From Sipunculus nudus (Eukaryota > Annelida > Sipuncula > Golfingiida > Sipunculidae), in the NCBI GenBank assembly GCA_026874595.1, contig CM049315.1, positions 38,396,164 to 38,460,163 on the forward strand: a stretch of DNA of 64,000 nucleotides, in the 5' to 3' direction. Of the stretch, positions 10,810-23,402 are shown piece after piece. The translations under genes were made by a program, and so were the position numbers. The number at the start of each line of letters is the position of its first letter. The first letter of the stretch is position 1. The notes beneath the pieces were generated by a model. The model was given only the letters and a program-made list of their open reading frames with translations. It was not told the DNA's origin and made no database searches.

Positions 10810-11072
10810 CTTATGTACGGAATATGCATTGCGGCATGCGGAATGTTTTTTTTTATATTTCATATGAACCTGCACAACGGTAGACATTTCTTGTATGTGT
10901 TGCCCCTGGATATCATAAGGAACCTTCAGAAATCGCTAGATGTAGCGATTCGTTAGGCCGGATACGCATTCCCCATGACGGATCCGCGCACAAGGAATTT
11001 CACCTTATTTATTTAGTATATACCGATTTCTTACGCATTCCGTATCCCGTATGCCGCATTCTGTACATACGA
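10810..11072. mobile_element. Possible small inverted-repeat element
   Basis: The left end (10812-10845: TATGTACGGAATATGC, then GCGGCATGCGGAATG) matches the reverse complement of the right end (11030-11071: TATGTACAGAATGCGGCAT, then ATACGGAATGCG) with gaps. The interior carries more GGATACGCATTCC-like motifs. This could be a miniature element of about 260 bp. No target duplication was found. Confidence 0.35.
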
Positions 11073-11506
11073 AATATCTCAGTTGTACAAATTGCCGTAC
11101 AAGAGGGCGGGTATAAACATCAATAACACCAGATGATAATCCTTTAATAATTGTATAACGGTTTCGAAATATTCTTGCTCATGTTTTATAATGACATTTG
11201 CAATTCCTTAAACTCTGGTAACATTTTCCCGTTCCCCACGATCGATGACTGACAGGGTAATAAATATCACACCCGACACAGTCAAAAACAGCCCCAGCGG
11301 TGATGTGTAGTGAAAATAGGTTAACAAAAGTAACACAATGCCTTATTACCACTCAGCGGACAATAAGACTATGAATAACGTATCTCTTATCCCCCGTTGT
11401 GACATGTAGGCATCAGGGTTGGTTTCAAGTGAGACAAATGCCCATATTTGAAATAAAATGAAAAAGCAAATTGAAATTGTTTGCATTTGCATTTCATTAT
11501 TATTTT
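11073..11506. other. No gene recognised
   Basis: AT-rich sequence without conserved protein, splice-bounded exon or repeat family that I can identify. Confidence 0.5.
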
Positions 11507-12708
11507 GTATATTATAAACGTAAATGCAAAACAATATGAAATACAAATGCCAACAGTTCCAATTTGCATTAAAATTCATTTCAAACATAGGCATTTGTCA
11601 GACCTGTACTTTATTGTATTTTAGAACTTATATAATGTACAATGTTGTTACTTGTAGTTTTTCATGATCGACCACTCTAAATGATTGGTAATTTCAAAGT
11701 TCATTTATATATTTTTTTACAACTAGCGGTTATTTATATTACTGTTTAAATACTATTTAGGAAACCGTTTATATACATATTTAAGGAGAATCTATGTAGA
11801 GTTTAACGTTATTTTCATGTTCTGGTTGAATTTACAAACAGACTTGCCATTTGTATACATACTAAGAACGAATGATTTTTGCGGCCTTCGAAATCCTATA
11901 GACACATATCTTTCACAAATTTAGCTATATGGAGATGTATTAAACGGGCTGTAAAAGTGCCTTTTAAATTTGACATGTAGGTTTTCGGTATAAAGTTAAC
12001 ATTCAATTTTAATTTTTATAACAGGTATCGATTTTACTTTATCTGAACTCTCTAGTATCTTTATTGCATGTGTTTTTTTCCTGATTTTCTAACATAAAGA
12101 TTATTAGTTTGTATATTATAAACGTAAATGCAAAAAAAAATATGAAATACAAATGCCAACAATTTCAATTTGCATTAAAATTAATTTCAAATATAGTCAT
12201 TTGTCAGACCTGTACTTTATTGTATTTTAGAACGTATTGAATATACAATGTTGTTACTTGTAGCTTTTCATGATCGACCACTCCAAATGATTGGTCATTT
12301 CAAAGTTCATTTTTCTTCTTTTTATAACCAGCTGTTATTTATATAACTGTTTAAATACTATTTAGGACGCCGTTTATATACATATTTAATGAGAATCTAT
12401 GTAGAGCTTAACGTTATTTTCGTGTTCTGGTTGAATTCACAAACAGACTCGCCATTTGGATACATACTAAGAACGAATGATTTCTGCAGCCTTCGAAATC
12501 ATGTAGACACACATCTTTCACAAATTTAGCTATATGGAGATGTATTAAACGGGCTGTAAAAGTGCCTTTTTAATTTGACATGTAGGGTTTCGGTATAAAG
12601 TTAACATTCAATTTTAATTTTTACAAAAGGTATCGATTTTACTTTATCTGAACTCTCTAGTATCTTTATTTCATGTGTTTTTTTCCTGATTTTCTAACAT
12701 AAAGATCT
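11507..12708. repeat. 604-bp direct tandem duplication
   Basis: Copy one is 11507-12104 and copy two 12111-12708, about 95% identical by eye. Both begin GTATATTATAAACGTAAATG and end CTAACATAAAGAT. Neither copy encodes a recognisable protein. Differences are scattered substitutions and short homopolymer indels. Confidence 0.9.
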
Positions 12709-13655
12709 GCCTTTAAATCAATAATTATTCATACATTTTGTAGATTATATGCTGGTTTTACATTCATATTCTTATGTTTACATACAGTTGCTCCGTCTTG
12801 ACTAAGATGATATTTGATCAATAGGCATGATTATGTATTCATTGCTAATGTATAGTTCGGAGCCTGCTGATGTATAACCTGACAGGGTGTGCACGTGTGC
12901 GTGTGTGGGAGAGAGAGAGAATTTCAAGAGTGTGTTACGTTGTCATGAGAAGAATGAATCTTACGAATGACCGATTTTGGTCGGAATATCTTACATGATT
13001 ACATTTTCGTATCTGTTGTGTTAAGGATCATGTGTTTGAATCTAATGAATGGTGTGTTAAAGACTAATTTCCGAATCAGGTTAGGTTTTGTATGTTGTGT
13101 TATTCTTTTACAATCAAACATATACACCCAAATTTGTTGAAGATATACGCGTTATAAAAGAAACCAGTAGAACATTAGTAGGCACCAGTTTACACAGGAA
13201 GGTCAATGTTTCTTCAAAAAAGAAACACCAGAATTGTATACTGTCATATGCATACTTACTAAGGTAAGACATGTATATGAAATATAAATATAACATAAGA
13301 TGAATGTGCTTAGTAAGGTATTCACGTTTTCCCGTTGATAACAGAAGAGTTGTTCATACACTGTTTTTACAATCCTAGCGGTACTTGATGGTTTTAATTC
13401 TAGGAGTCAAAGAAACAATGGTTTAACAACAGAGTTGCTTTAAATGAAATGGAACATTCACTGCATGATTAGATTAAAGTTAATGAGCAGTATTTCTTTT
13501 GAGCTGTTAATATTGTGTAAATTACTTGAATATAACTGTTTTATTACGGTATGCATGTTGAATTGCTTCGTATTATAATATGTTATCACTTCGTAATATA
13601 TAATGTTTACATTACTCGACTAAGCTTTGTCAGGGCCTCTCCGGAGGCTTGATTT
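12709..13655. other. No gene recognised
   Basis: Nothing beyond a short GT/GA-rich stretch near 12894-12921. Short open frames lack any conserved feature. Confidence 0.5.
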
Positions 13656-14145
13656 TGTCTGGTGGTGGTGTTTTATAATGGGGAGGAAGGTAATTTTCTT
13701 GCCACCACCTGAAGGAAAGCTTTTCTGGGGATACTGTAATCGGGGATATTGGGGTCAAAGCAAGTTAGTCTATGGCTCATAATATTTTTATTATTTTATA
13801 TTAAATCAGATGTTATATGTTATATTCGTATATGTACTGTTGTAATTTGTATGATACATAGTAATATTATCAAACATGATATAATGTTATTCAGTGAAAC
13901 CAGTTGAAGAGTATTTTTCAATAGTGGTGGACGTTGGCTGTCATGCCACCACCTGAAGGAAAGCTTTTCTAGGGATGTTGCCAGCGGAGACGTTTGGGTC
14001 CATGCAAGTCAGGCTATGGTTCACTATATTTTCATTATTTTATATTAAATCAGGTGTTATATGTTAAATCAGTATCTGTATTGTTGTAATCTGTATGGTA
14101 TATAACATGTGTTATTAATATAACATGATATAATGTAATTCAATA
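13656..14145. repeat. 244-bp direct tandem duplication
   Basis: Two copies offset by 244 bp share GCCACCACCTGAAGGAAAGC (13701 and 13945) and ATTTTATATTAAATCAG further on. Similarity is about 80%, older than the 604-bp duplication. Non-coding. Confidence 0.85.
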
Positions 14146-14689
14146 TATCTTAATGATAGCGCTTTATAATTTTGACAGTATATCATTGGTAAATGTCCAA
14201 TTACTTTTAACCTGTTTTTACGACGATAATTTTCATGGGGCGGTATAAGATTTGCTCCCACGAGAAAGATTCGAGATCTGTACCTAAAAAGATGGAGCAG
14301 CTCTCATCCGATTCCCGCAAAACCCAGTTGAAGTCAAAGTAACTTATCATTAATATACATAATATATATATATATATATATATAATGCTAATTAGGGTAA
14401 AATAAAATATGTATATTGAAAAATAAAAAAAAAATCTAAAATAAAAAAACACATACGTTTGCATGAAAGAACAGTGCTGTCATCCGAAACTTGTAGCAAC
14501 GTTTCCATTTTGTGTCTGAGTAGATAAGTATATGGCTGTTTATGTGATTATTACAACATTGAAATGTGTAATCTAACAAACAATAACGTGATTTTATTTC
14601 TTGATAATTAACGCTATTAAATTACACTAATAAACAGTGTTTGTTGAATTTTGCATGTATTTAAAAGGTATAATGCACAATAGATTTAC

Positions 14690-14690
<1 letters not shown>
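14146..14690. other. No gene; short TA tract
   Basis: AT-rich, with a TA microsatellite at 14361-14383. No coding or RNA signal seen. Confidence 0.5.

Positions 14691-14730
<40 letters not shown>
14691..14730. repeat. TA microsatellite
   Basis: About 19 TA units next to the tRNA-headed element. Confidence 0.95.
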
Positions 14731-14732
<2 letters not shown>

Positions 14733-15160
14733 TCGAGTCATTTCACATTTTTAATAGAAGAATATATATGGAAATGGTATACACAGAAAAGTCGGATCAC
14801 TGATGGTGGGAAATACCATTTCCATCTCTAAACAATGAACCAGCATGGCTATATATACATCTATATATAATATATTCAGCACACCATATTAGGCCATTAG
14901 CTCTCCCTGTTGCATGCAAAATCGCCGTGCCGACACATGAAGTGGGTGAGACTATGACGTCATGACAGTCACGTCACTTCGCTGGTGCCAATAAAAGTGT
15001 GCAAATACACAGACGGGAAGGGATTCAGGCGTAGCCAAGTGGTAGGGCCACCGACCGGAAATCGGAAGATCGTAGGTTCGATTCCCACCGTCAGTGAACC
15101 GACTTTTCTGTGTATACCATTTCCATCTATAAACAGTGAACCAGCATGGCTATTCATACA

Positions 15161-15195
<35 letters not shown>

Positions 15196-15245
15196 GTATA
15201 TACATATATATGTACAGCCGAGTCATCTCACATTTTTAATAGGAG
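14731..15245 (+). mobile_element. tRNA-headed SINE-like element with rearranged flank
   Basis: At 15030-15090 a tRNA-like head carries an A-box-like TAGCCAAGTGGTAG and a B box GGTTCGATTCC, followed by a non-tRNA body (CGACTTTTCTGTGTATACC) and CT/TA simple repeats. The upstream flank repeats parts of the body. 14770-14811 is the reverse complement of 15083-15124, while 14812-14852 directly repeats 15113-15153. Blocks like GAGTCATTTCACATTTTTAA occur at both ends (14733 and 15219). It is not a functional tRNA gene, because the acceptor stem is not paired. Confidence 0.65.
15162..15200. repeat. CT then TA microsatellite
   Basis: About 11 CT units followed by TA-rich repeats. Confidence 0.95.
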
Positions 15246-16232
15246 AGATAACTCTTCATATTAGATTTAGAAATCACACAGGCATGTGTTTGTGGAAAAT
15301 TTGTACCATCTATTCTTCGACGATTTGTATTGTTTTTATGTAATAAATGTTACTTGTGCTTATGTAAATGTCTTTGTCCTTATGTCGTAAAGTGTCGGTG
15401 GCTCAGCTGAAAGGACGAAAGTTGATAGAAGTGTGTGAGCATGTTATATACATGTTTCAAGGGTTGTGTCGTTGCCACTTGCTTGCATTAATTATATACA
15501 TTTCTATTAAGGCTTAAACATGTCTGTAAACTCCTTGGTGTAAAGATTGGCCTTGACGTGACCGTTCATAGACCGCTGATAACAGTTATATTAAATATAT
15601 TTTCAAAGAGCTACAACTTAACACATATTCCAGTAACCACCTATTTATGCTTTCCAATGACTGGAAGGCGTGTCGAGTTACCGCACTCACGTGCGCTAAA
15701 CTTGTCATTATTCATGTTCCTTTTGGCTGCTTCTCAGTGAAAATGTGAACAGCATTATACTCGTTTCTATTTATTTTTTGTATTAGACATTTAATACAAT
15801 TATACATTAACATCAAAAGATAACGTACATAAAACATATATACAAACATATACACATATGTAGTATTTATGATAATATTTGGATGACATTTTACATATTA
15901 TGTAAATAAATGACAATTGTACATGCATCTGTTTTTGTTCAAATCAATGCCTAATAATATTGTCTTTATTATGTCCTTGTTTTTAATCTTATTATCATTA
16001 TAATTTTTATTTAACACTGTTCTGTAACCATGACACAATATTTATATTAAAAAAAAAACATTTCAATATATGAAACATGCATGCGTACATGAAACATGTA
16101 AACATGTGTTCATAATATATACACATATCTACATATACATATATGTGTACATACACACATACATGTACATACATAAAACCTTTATATGTATAAATATACA
16201 TGTATATGTTCATCTCCACCAATTTCATTAGG
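15246..16232. other. No gene recognised
   Basis: Very AT-rich. 16040-16205 is full of ACATGTAT/ACATATAT permutations. No exon or RNA was recognised. Confidence 0.5.
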
Positions 16233-16402
16233 AAGGGGCGACAAATTACTCTCGAAACAACTTGTCATAAGCTTAATTTACTTGGAATGATTGTTTTCTT
16301 GAAGTAGATTTTTCTTGAAGGGGCGACAAATTACTCTTCAAACAACTTGTCATAAGCTTAATTTACTTGGAATGATTGTTTTCTTATATTTTCTTAATTC
16401 AA
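16233..16402. repeat. 85-bp direct tandem duplication
   Basis: Two near-identical copies, both starting AAGGGGCGACAAATTACTCT at 16233 and 16318 and ending in GGAATGATTGTTTTCTT. Non-coding. Confidence 0.9.
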
Positions 16403-16744
16403 AATATAAACAAACGTATTATAATGTTTGATCATATAACCAAAAGATAAAACAAAAACTGTATTCTGATTTACATATATAATATATTACATGGAGATGT
16501 TATATTAAATTTACTGTAACTGCAGTTATTTAGATTTTTTATCTATAATCTTATCAGATTAGTAAGATAAATACTCCAGTTTGCTTCCAGTGGGAAATTC
16601 TAAAAAACAACATCTGACCAATAAGTTACCACTAATAATCTTGAGTAGGAGTTCAATGTATCTTCTACTTTAAAACAATCTAATATCTAAATCGAAATTA
16701 TTATGCAATTATGTATTAATTTAAAAAACATTTGAGATATGACA

Positions 16745-19700
16745 ATTTTTTTCTATGTGTTTCTAATTTACATTTATTTTTAGCTATTGTCTGTTCAATA
16801 GAATGTATTTCGCTAATAAATAATTTAAAGCCTTGAATATCAGGATTCTTTTTGAGACATCTATTTATTTTTTTGTGATCAATGTCAACACATTAACCCA
16901 TCGGTGCTCACTGCATTCCAGTAGTGTTTCTGCTTTATCAAGCAGAAATTTTTCATGTAAATCTATGTTGATAATTGTTAGAATATCTCTGTATAATTAT
17001 TTTACAAATGGACATTCCCAGAATAGACGTTTTAAAGTTTCTATTTAATTTTTACAGAAGGTACAGTTTTTGCAATCTACAGTGTTTAAGCGGTGACAAA
17101 AAGGGTTAAGTGTGAGTTTGCGGTGTAAAATATTTAATTGAAACATTTTTAATTTCATTGATATTGTTGTGTTATATATATTGCAGCATTCACCTTTTCT
17201 TTTGTCAACATGTACATATCCTCGTTCCATTTATTTATAATTTTATTGGGTGAAACTACGGATACACTAACTAATCTATTGTATATACATTTTGTTCCTC
17301 TTTTAATATACCTTAATGCCTCACAATCTTCAATAATACAATAGGTAGATAATTCATTACTATTAGCCGCTGTTATTATAAACTTCCATTTCTTAGGTAT
17401 AGCTTGCAGTAAGCTTGCGTAATTAAGACTGTCAATTTTTACTTTAAATTTATGACAAAATTCTTGGCAATTCATAAATTCCATTTTATTGTCTTTAACG
17501 ATCAACAGATCTGAAAGGAATTTTACCCCATTTATATACAGCTTACTCTAAAATAGCGTTTTTTTTACCAAGTCTTATGTGGGAGTTGTACGAAATGCAT
17601 TGAGATAATATATCATTAACATTACATGGGTTACTATGGTTGAATATGCACCAATGTCTCATTACGTCTTCCCAAAAATAAAATTTATATTTTATAATAC
17701 CCTTTACGTCTCTGTGTGAAGTGTTACATTGAAAGGTAAATTCCTTAAGTTTCAAAGTTTCCAGAAGAAAACTTTTAAGGATATGGTTGGAATTTTTCTC
17801 CATTAATTTCTTTACACATGCAAGTTTTAATGCAGAATTTTTGAAGCCAGATGGACCCTATTTAGGCCCCCTTTTCTATTGGTGCCATTAAAACTTCTTT
17901 TTGATTATATCTTTCCGATTTCCCCAAATTAATTTGAAAAAACTTGATTCAATTTTTTTTCAAAATCTTAGGAGGTGTAGGTAGTACTGAAGAATTGTAT
18001 ATTAATTGTGGAAGAATGCATGTTTTTATTATTGTAATTCTGCCTAGCGGTGTTAGCTTTTTGTCCTTTCATAAGTTAATAATGTTGGATATTTTTGTTA
18101 ACTTGTCTTTAAAGTTTATATCTACCATATTGTCCAATGCTAGGCTTACTGCAACTCCAAGCAATAACATTTCTATGTCCGTATATTTTACTCCAAAATC
18201 CTCTATTTTTTGTCGTTCTTTATGATCATTAAATTTTAAAGGCATAACTACAGTTTTGTTCTTATTCATTTTTAGTCCTGATATTTTATTAAAATCTTTA
18301 AATATACATAATGTTTCTTTAATGCTATTACAAATCTTAATTAGCAATGTTGTTTCATCGGCATACTGTAAAACCTTTATTTCATTATTAAAAAGTTTTA
18401 TACCTCGAATGTTTTGATCCGCTTTTATAGCACTGGCAAGTATTTCTATACAAAGCACAAAAAGGCAAGGGGAAAGTGGGCAGCCTTGCCTGATCCCCCT
18501 TGACACAGAGGAAAAGGTGATGTCAAACCATTATTTATCACACAGCTTTTTGTATCATTGTTTATTGTTTTGATCATAGCAATTGTGTTTGAGTCAAAGT
18601 CCATCAGATTTAATATATTGTAAATATAGTCTAATTCCAAATAATCAAAAGCTTTTTCAAAATCCACAGCCATTAAACATCCGTTTTCATGTCTTTGATT
18701 TAGAAAATCTGTTATGGTAGTTATTTTATTTATATTTTCCCCGATATATCCACCCTGTATAAATCCAGTTTGATCATTATGTATTATTTCAGGCAAATAT
18801 TTTAAAATTCTGTTTGCTATACTTTTTGTAATTATTTTGTAATCCAGATTTTATAAAGTTAGCGGTCTCCAGTTTCTTAATTCTTTGAGGTCTTTATCTT
18901 TTTTAGGCAATAAGCTAGACAACTTTAAAAGAAAACTCTATAGCTTTGAGTAAGTGTGGTTTAAGATTAGGCCCAAAAAATTTGTAAAATTCTGCTGTCA
19001 ACTCATCGCTTCCTGGCGATTTGTTATTTGACATATCGTTTTAACTCTTTAGCAGTTTTCTTCAGTTAGTTCTTCTGGCCATGATGTATTAATTTTAGGT
19101 ATATTAAATTTATACTTATTTATAAAATTATTTATATCGGTCTTGTTGCACTTTGTACTAGAAGTATATATATATTTGTAAAAACATTCCTCTTCCTTGA
19201 GTATTTTATCTGGATCTTTTACTGATTTTCCTTTAATATTCAATTGATTGATAACTTTTCTGTTAAAATTACGTTTTTCAATGTTGATAACATATTTTGT
19301 TGGTTTTTCCCCTACTTCATACCCACCTTACTTTGCTTCTTAATATTGCGCCACGAGTTTTCTATTCTTTTAAACTATTTAATTTTAGTTTTAATGAATT
19401 TAATTCAATGTTGTTGGTGTTTTTGGTATGATCATTATTTATCATTTTTGCAATTTCTCGTTCTAATTCTGTAATTTCAGACTTTTTTTCTTTTTTTATT
19501 TAATATAATTTACGGATGTTCTTCTTATGGTTATTTTCAAAGTATCCCACATGAGTGCGGGGTCTGCACCATCATTTTCCTCAACAGTAGCTGTTATACA
19601 ACCTTTAATTTTTTTTACATAATCAGAATCGTTTAATAATGAATTATTAAATTTCCAGAAACCCGGTCCCCTGTTGTTCAGGGAACTTTTAAAATTGGAA

Positions 19701-20401
19701 GTAATACCTTTGTGATCTGTTTTATAACCTTCAACCAAATTTGCCGAGTTTATTTGACCATACAGACTTTAGGAGGATAGAAAGAAATCAATCCTGCTGG
19801 CTGTAAATACTGGTTTGCTGCGGGACCATTTATATCTTCTTTCTTTAGGGGTTCGGAGACGCCAGATATCAACTAAATCTAGTTTTTCGCACCATTCTGT
19901 TATCAAAGTAGAAGTATTTTTGTTTGTAATAGTTGAATTATTTGAACGGTCTATATGTGGATTTTATATCTATATCTTTATATCTATTATAATCTTTTCG
20001 TTTGAAATGTTTTCTATTTGATTGAATATTTGGTTGAAAAACGTAGTATCTGAAGTATTTGTACCATATAAGTTGCATAAAGTAAGCTTCATATTATCAA
20101 TAGTGACATCTAAAATTATATAACGCCCATGGTCATCAATATATTCTTGTGAATATCAAAGGGTACTTTATTTTTAATTAATAGAGCAACAACTCTTGCA
20201 TTTCATCCCCAGGACTAAGTATTAAATTATGACCCCATTCTGCTTGCCATCTATGATATTCTTTTGCTGTACTATGGGTCTCTTGTACAAAATAATATCA
20301 TATGATTTACAATTTAACCAGTAGAAAATTTCGCATCTATTTTTTTTATTATTTATACCTCTAACGTTTAATGATAAAATATTTATATCGTCTTTAGGCA
20401 T
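16745..20401 (-). pseudogene. L1/Tx1-like LINE ORF2 (endonuclease, RT, C-terminus), broken
   Basis: Encodes the protein that nicks DNA and reverse-transcribes LINE RNA at the target. The start is at 20401 (minus strand, MPKDDINILSLNVRGINNKK), giving the AP-endonuclease opening. QETHS follows near 20280, then a GRYIILDV strand and, at 19738, SDH-equivalent TDHKGITSN with GPGFWKFNNSLL. RT blocks are DQTGFIQGGYIGENI (about 18750), AVDFEKAFDYLELDYI, IRQGCPLSPCLF (18490) and YADE at 18354-18365, where YADD is expected. The C-terminal part includes TLKRLFWECPFVK (about 17030) and KLFISEIHSIEQTIAKNK (about 16800). At 3.66 kb the span matches a full ORF2 of about 1,200 codons, but more than ten stops and frameshifts and the D-to-E change make it inactive. 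The clade assignment is from motif style. Confidence 0.85.
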
Positions 20402-23364
20402 TAATTTTTGTTAAATAATAGATTTTGATTAATAGCCCGATGAGTTTTGTTAAAATACATGAAGACTGACTAAGTTTAGTTAAGATGATTAAGGTTTGTC
20501 TTATCTTCCCGTCTTGTATGTACACATCATATGTCTGAATATCTCCATTAGAATATGAAATAGCTAACACTATGCTTGCAATATAACAACATGAAACATT
20601 GACATACATATTCAAGCACATTGTACATTGAACGAAAATAACATAATATAATCTATTATCGTTCAGCATTTTGAAAAACGATCGACACTTTACTCTCGGT
20701 ATAAAATAAAGTAAAATAGAATACAATTATATAGCATTATACTCGTTCACTAAAGTAGTCCTACAACATGTCGATCACACGTGCACTGCTATCTGAAGGC
20801 GGTCTAATTCACTTTTACAAAGACCTGCAACCAAGTGGCCTATAACACGCTTTAACACATGTGCTTATCCTTGCTTCAGTATGTATATATTCAAAGGCCT
20901 GTCCAACCTGACGTCATTAATCTCCTATAGTGCTTTACCAACACGTATTTTTTGGTCACTCTACTAAGTTTTGTTAGACGTATTTTTTAAAAATTACCAC
21001 TTTTAGACAGCTATCTCACACAAACTGTTGCTATGCAAATCTGGTCCTTGACATCATAAGCACTGCGAAGGTATAATAGCTTGGAGTTTTCAAGTTTGCT
21101 AATATTTCGTTTCTGAGTGTTTCAATATTTGTAATTGGGAGTTTTTTTCCATCAATTTGATAACTGTCTCTACGTGTAAGTGTTTGCCTTTCTGACACAA
21201 CCGGAAAGGCGTTATAACATCCCGTAATTGTTATAATATTGATCAAAGTTTTTTTGTGAGTACGACATTAATTTAGTATTCCAGGTAGCTATTATCGATA
21301 AATTAAAATGCATAAACATGTAAATGCACATGCGCGATAATGTGAATATTCCCTACATCCCTGAGAGATGCTGACAGATAGTGACGTCACACGTGGATTT
21401 TTTATAGCTGACACGTGTATTCTGGCAAATAAAACCCTGGTTATCCATAACAGATATAGAAAAATTTTTTTAAAGTTATGATGATATTTTGATAGAATTT
21501 GCAGATTTAATGTCGAGACAGTGCTGTTTCTTTGTAAGGCAAAAGTGTATATTTGAAAGGACGATTGGAATAGTGCGTTTATTCATGATATGCAGTTATA
21601 GATAATCATTGAGTAATGTTATCGACAAAACAAGCCAGACAACGCCGACGCCCATGGTGCAAAGGCTGTTCGTTTTTTATATATCCATGTGTTTATGACA
21701 TGTGGGCACTGCCAAAATAGTCAAACCATATACAGCAATGATATCTTGGAGCAAGGCAGACGAACCAGTAATCGATGTCCTCACCTATGCAACCGACAAC
21801 CTTAGGTTTCATGGTTTATGTTTTTTTCTTTTTCAATTTGTCAACATGGTTTTATGTTCCATCATGACGAACAGCCTATTTACAAACAAGATCATACAAC
21901 TGTCACATTAATATGTTCACAAAACAGCACTCACAGACCTAGCAGGCAGGTGAATAGATGGCTTTAAGGAACTTTCACCCCAGACATTCCCCGGATCTTT
22001 ATATTACAGACTTACTGCCGGATAGCAGGAAGAATATTTTCCTGGTAAATCGTTAGATGAAATAATATGTCTAATAATTTTACAATATATTTCCCACCAA
22101 TAAAGCTGAACCGTCATAATAACACGACCATCCCGTTCCCAGGCACAGTAGGTTGCCTCTATTATAAATATGTAATATGTAATATGTATTACAATTTAAT
22201 CAACCCTGTGTTTTAAGCCCAAAGCTTTCTGGTTTGTTGTACCAATAATAGAGAACTGACTACCAGAGAGGGATGCAATGGAACGTTTTATTGTTTTTTT
22301 TATTAAAGCCATGTATCATATCATGGATATATTCAAAAGTAATTAAAAAAACTACCTAAAATGCGCTTAACGTGTCTTATATGAAAATGATTAGTTATTT
22401 TACTAATATTCTTAAGTATATTAAAATTTTGAATTCCAGTAAAGTTTTTCGCGTAGACCAAACATTAACAAAGAAGGCAGACTAGGTCTAGCCTATTTGT
22501 CCATTTACAACAATTAAACTGTGATCATATCAAATTAAGCAGACATCATTATACCATCATAGCAGAAAATGTACAAGAGGTAACCCACACCACAGTTCAT
22601 TCTACTGATGCTTCCAAAAACTATATATAGTATGTCAAAAACTAGTCTTCATGATAACGAGAAAACTAACTAACAAAGCAGGGACAGGTGTGTGAGATTA
22701 TAACATGCTCGGTACCAGCAAGTGTCCTTCTCCTCCAAAGGTGTAGGCCTTTATCATAGATCAACAATTACTAAACATCAGTCCAAATATGACTCCAACT
22801 GTTCCATCTCTCCGGAATTTTCGTATTTTCAAGCATTTTGTTGGGCCCTAGGAAACTCCTCCTGGCGAGCCCGGACCCCCTTTGAACACCTGAACTAAAA
22901 TAAAGTATTCAATACAATTTAAAACAAATGGGACTTCCGTTTCTTTAATCAGCCAACAGAGATTTTCCCACGTTTTGGCAATTTCTCGTGAACTTTATGT
23001 TGGAAACTCCTTACAGTCCTGGGCCAGTTTAGCCTGTTCGGGTCACTCCTGATAAAAAAATTTATACACAAGTTTATGCACCAGGGAGACGAGATTTTGT
23101 GGCCTGTAGGACACTGCAGGACACCGGCCGGCTCTTATTACGCTAAAAAATTAAAATAAATTAGATTTCTACATATTAGAACAATCATTAACCCAAAAGG
23201 AAATATGTGTGTGTATATCAAATGTTGTATTGTAGGTTTATGAAAAAATTTTGCAACAGCTTCTCTCGAAGAGACTACCCCTTTTAAAAAAAATAAATGT
23301 CTGTCAGGCCCAAGACCCCCTTGGGCACCCTGGAACAATGTTCCTGTTAAGCCTCCTAATAGGA

Positions 23365-23365
<1 letters not shown>
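20402..23365. other. No confirmed gene; possible LINE leader at left
   Basis: 20402-20760 lies upstream of the LINE ORF2 and may be its 5' part, but no ORF1 signature is visible. A minus open frame at 21031-21246 (71 residues, with KKLPITNIETLRNEI) looks protein-like, but I cannot place it. 22840-23340 is richer in GC and has two loosely similar CCCGGACCCCC/CCCAAGACCCCC blocks. Nothing else is recognised. Confidence 0.45.

Positions 23366-23399
<34 letters not shown>
23366..23399. repeat. TA microsatellite
   Basis: About 16 TA units. Confidence 0.95.

Positions 23400-23402
<3 letters not shown>

Noticed and set aside
15030-15095. Candidate tRNA gene
   Set aside because: A and B boxes are present, but the acceptor stem does not pair and the sequence continues into a SINE-like body.
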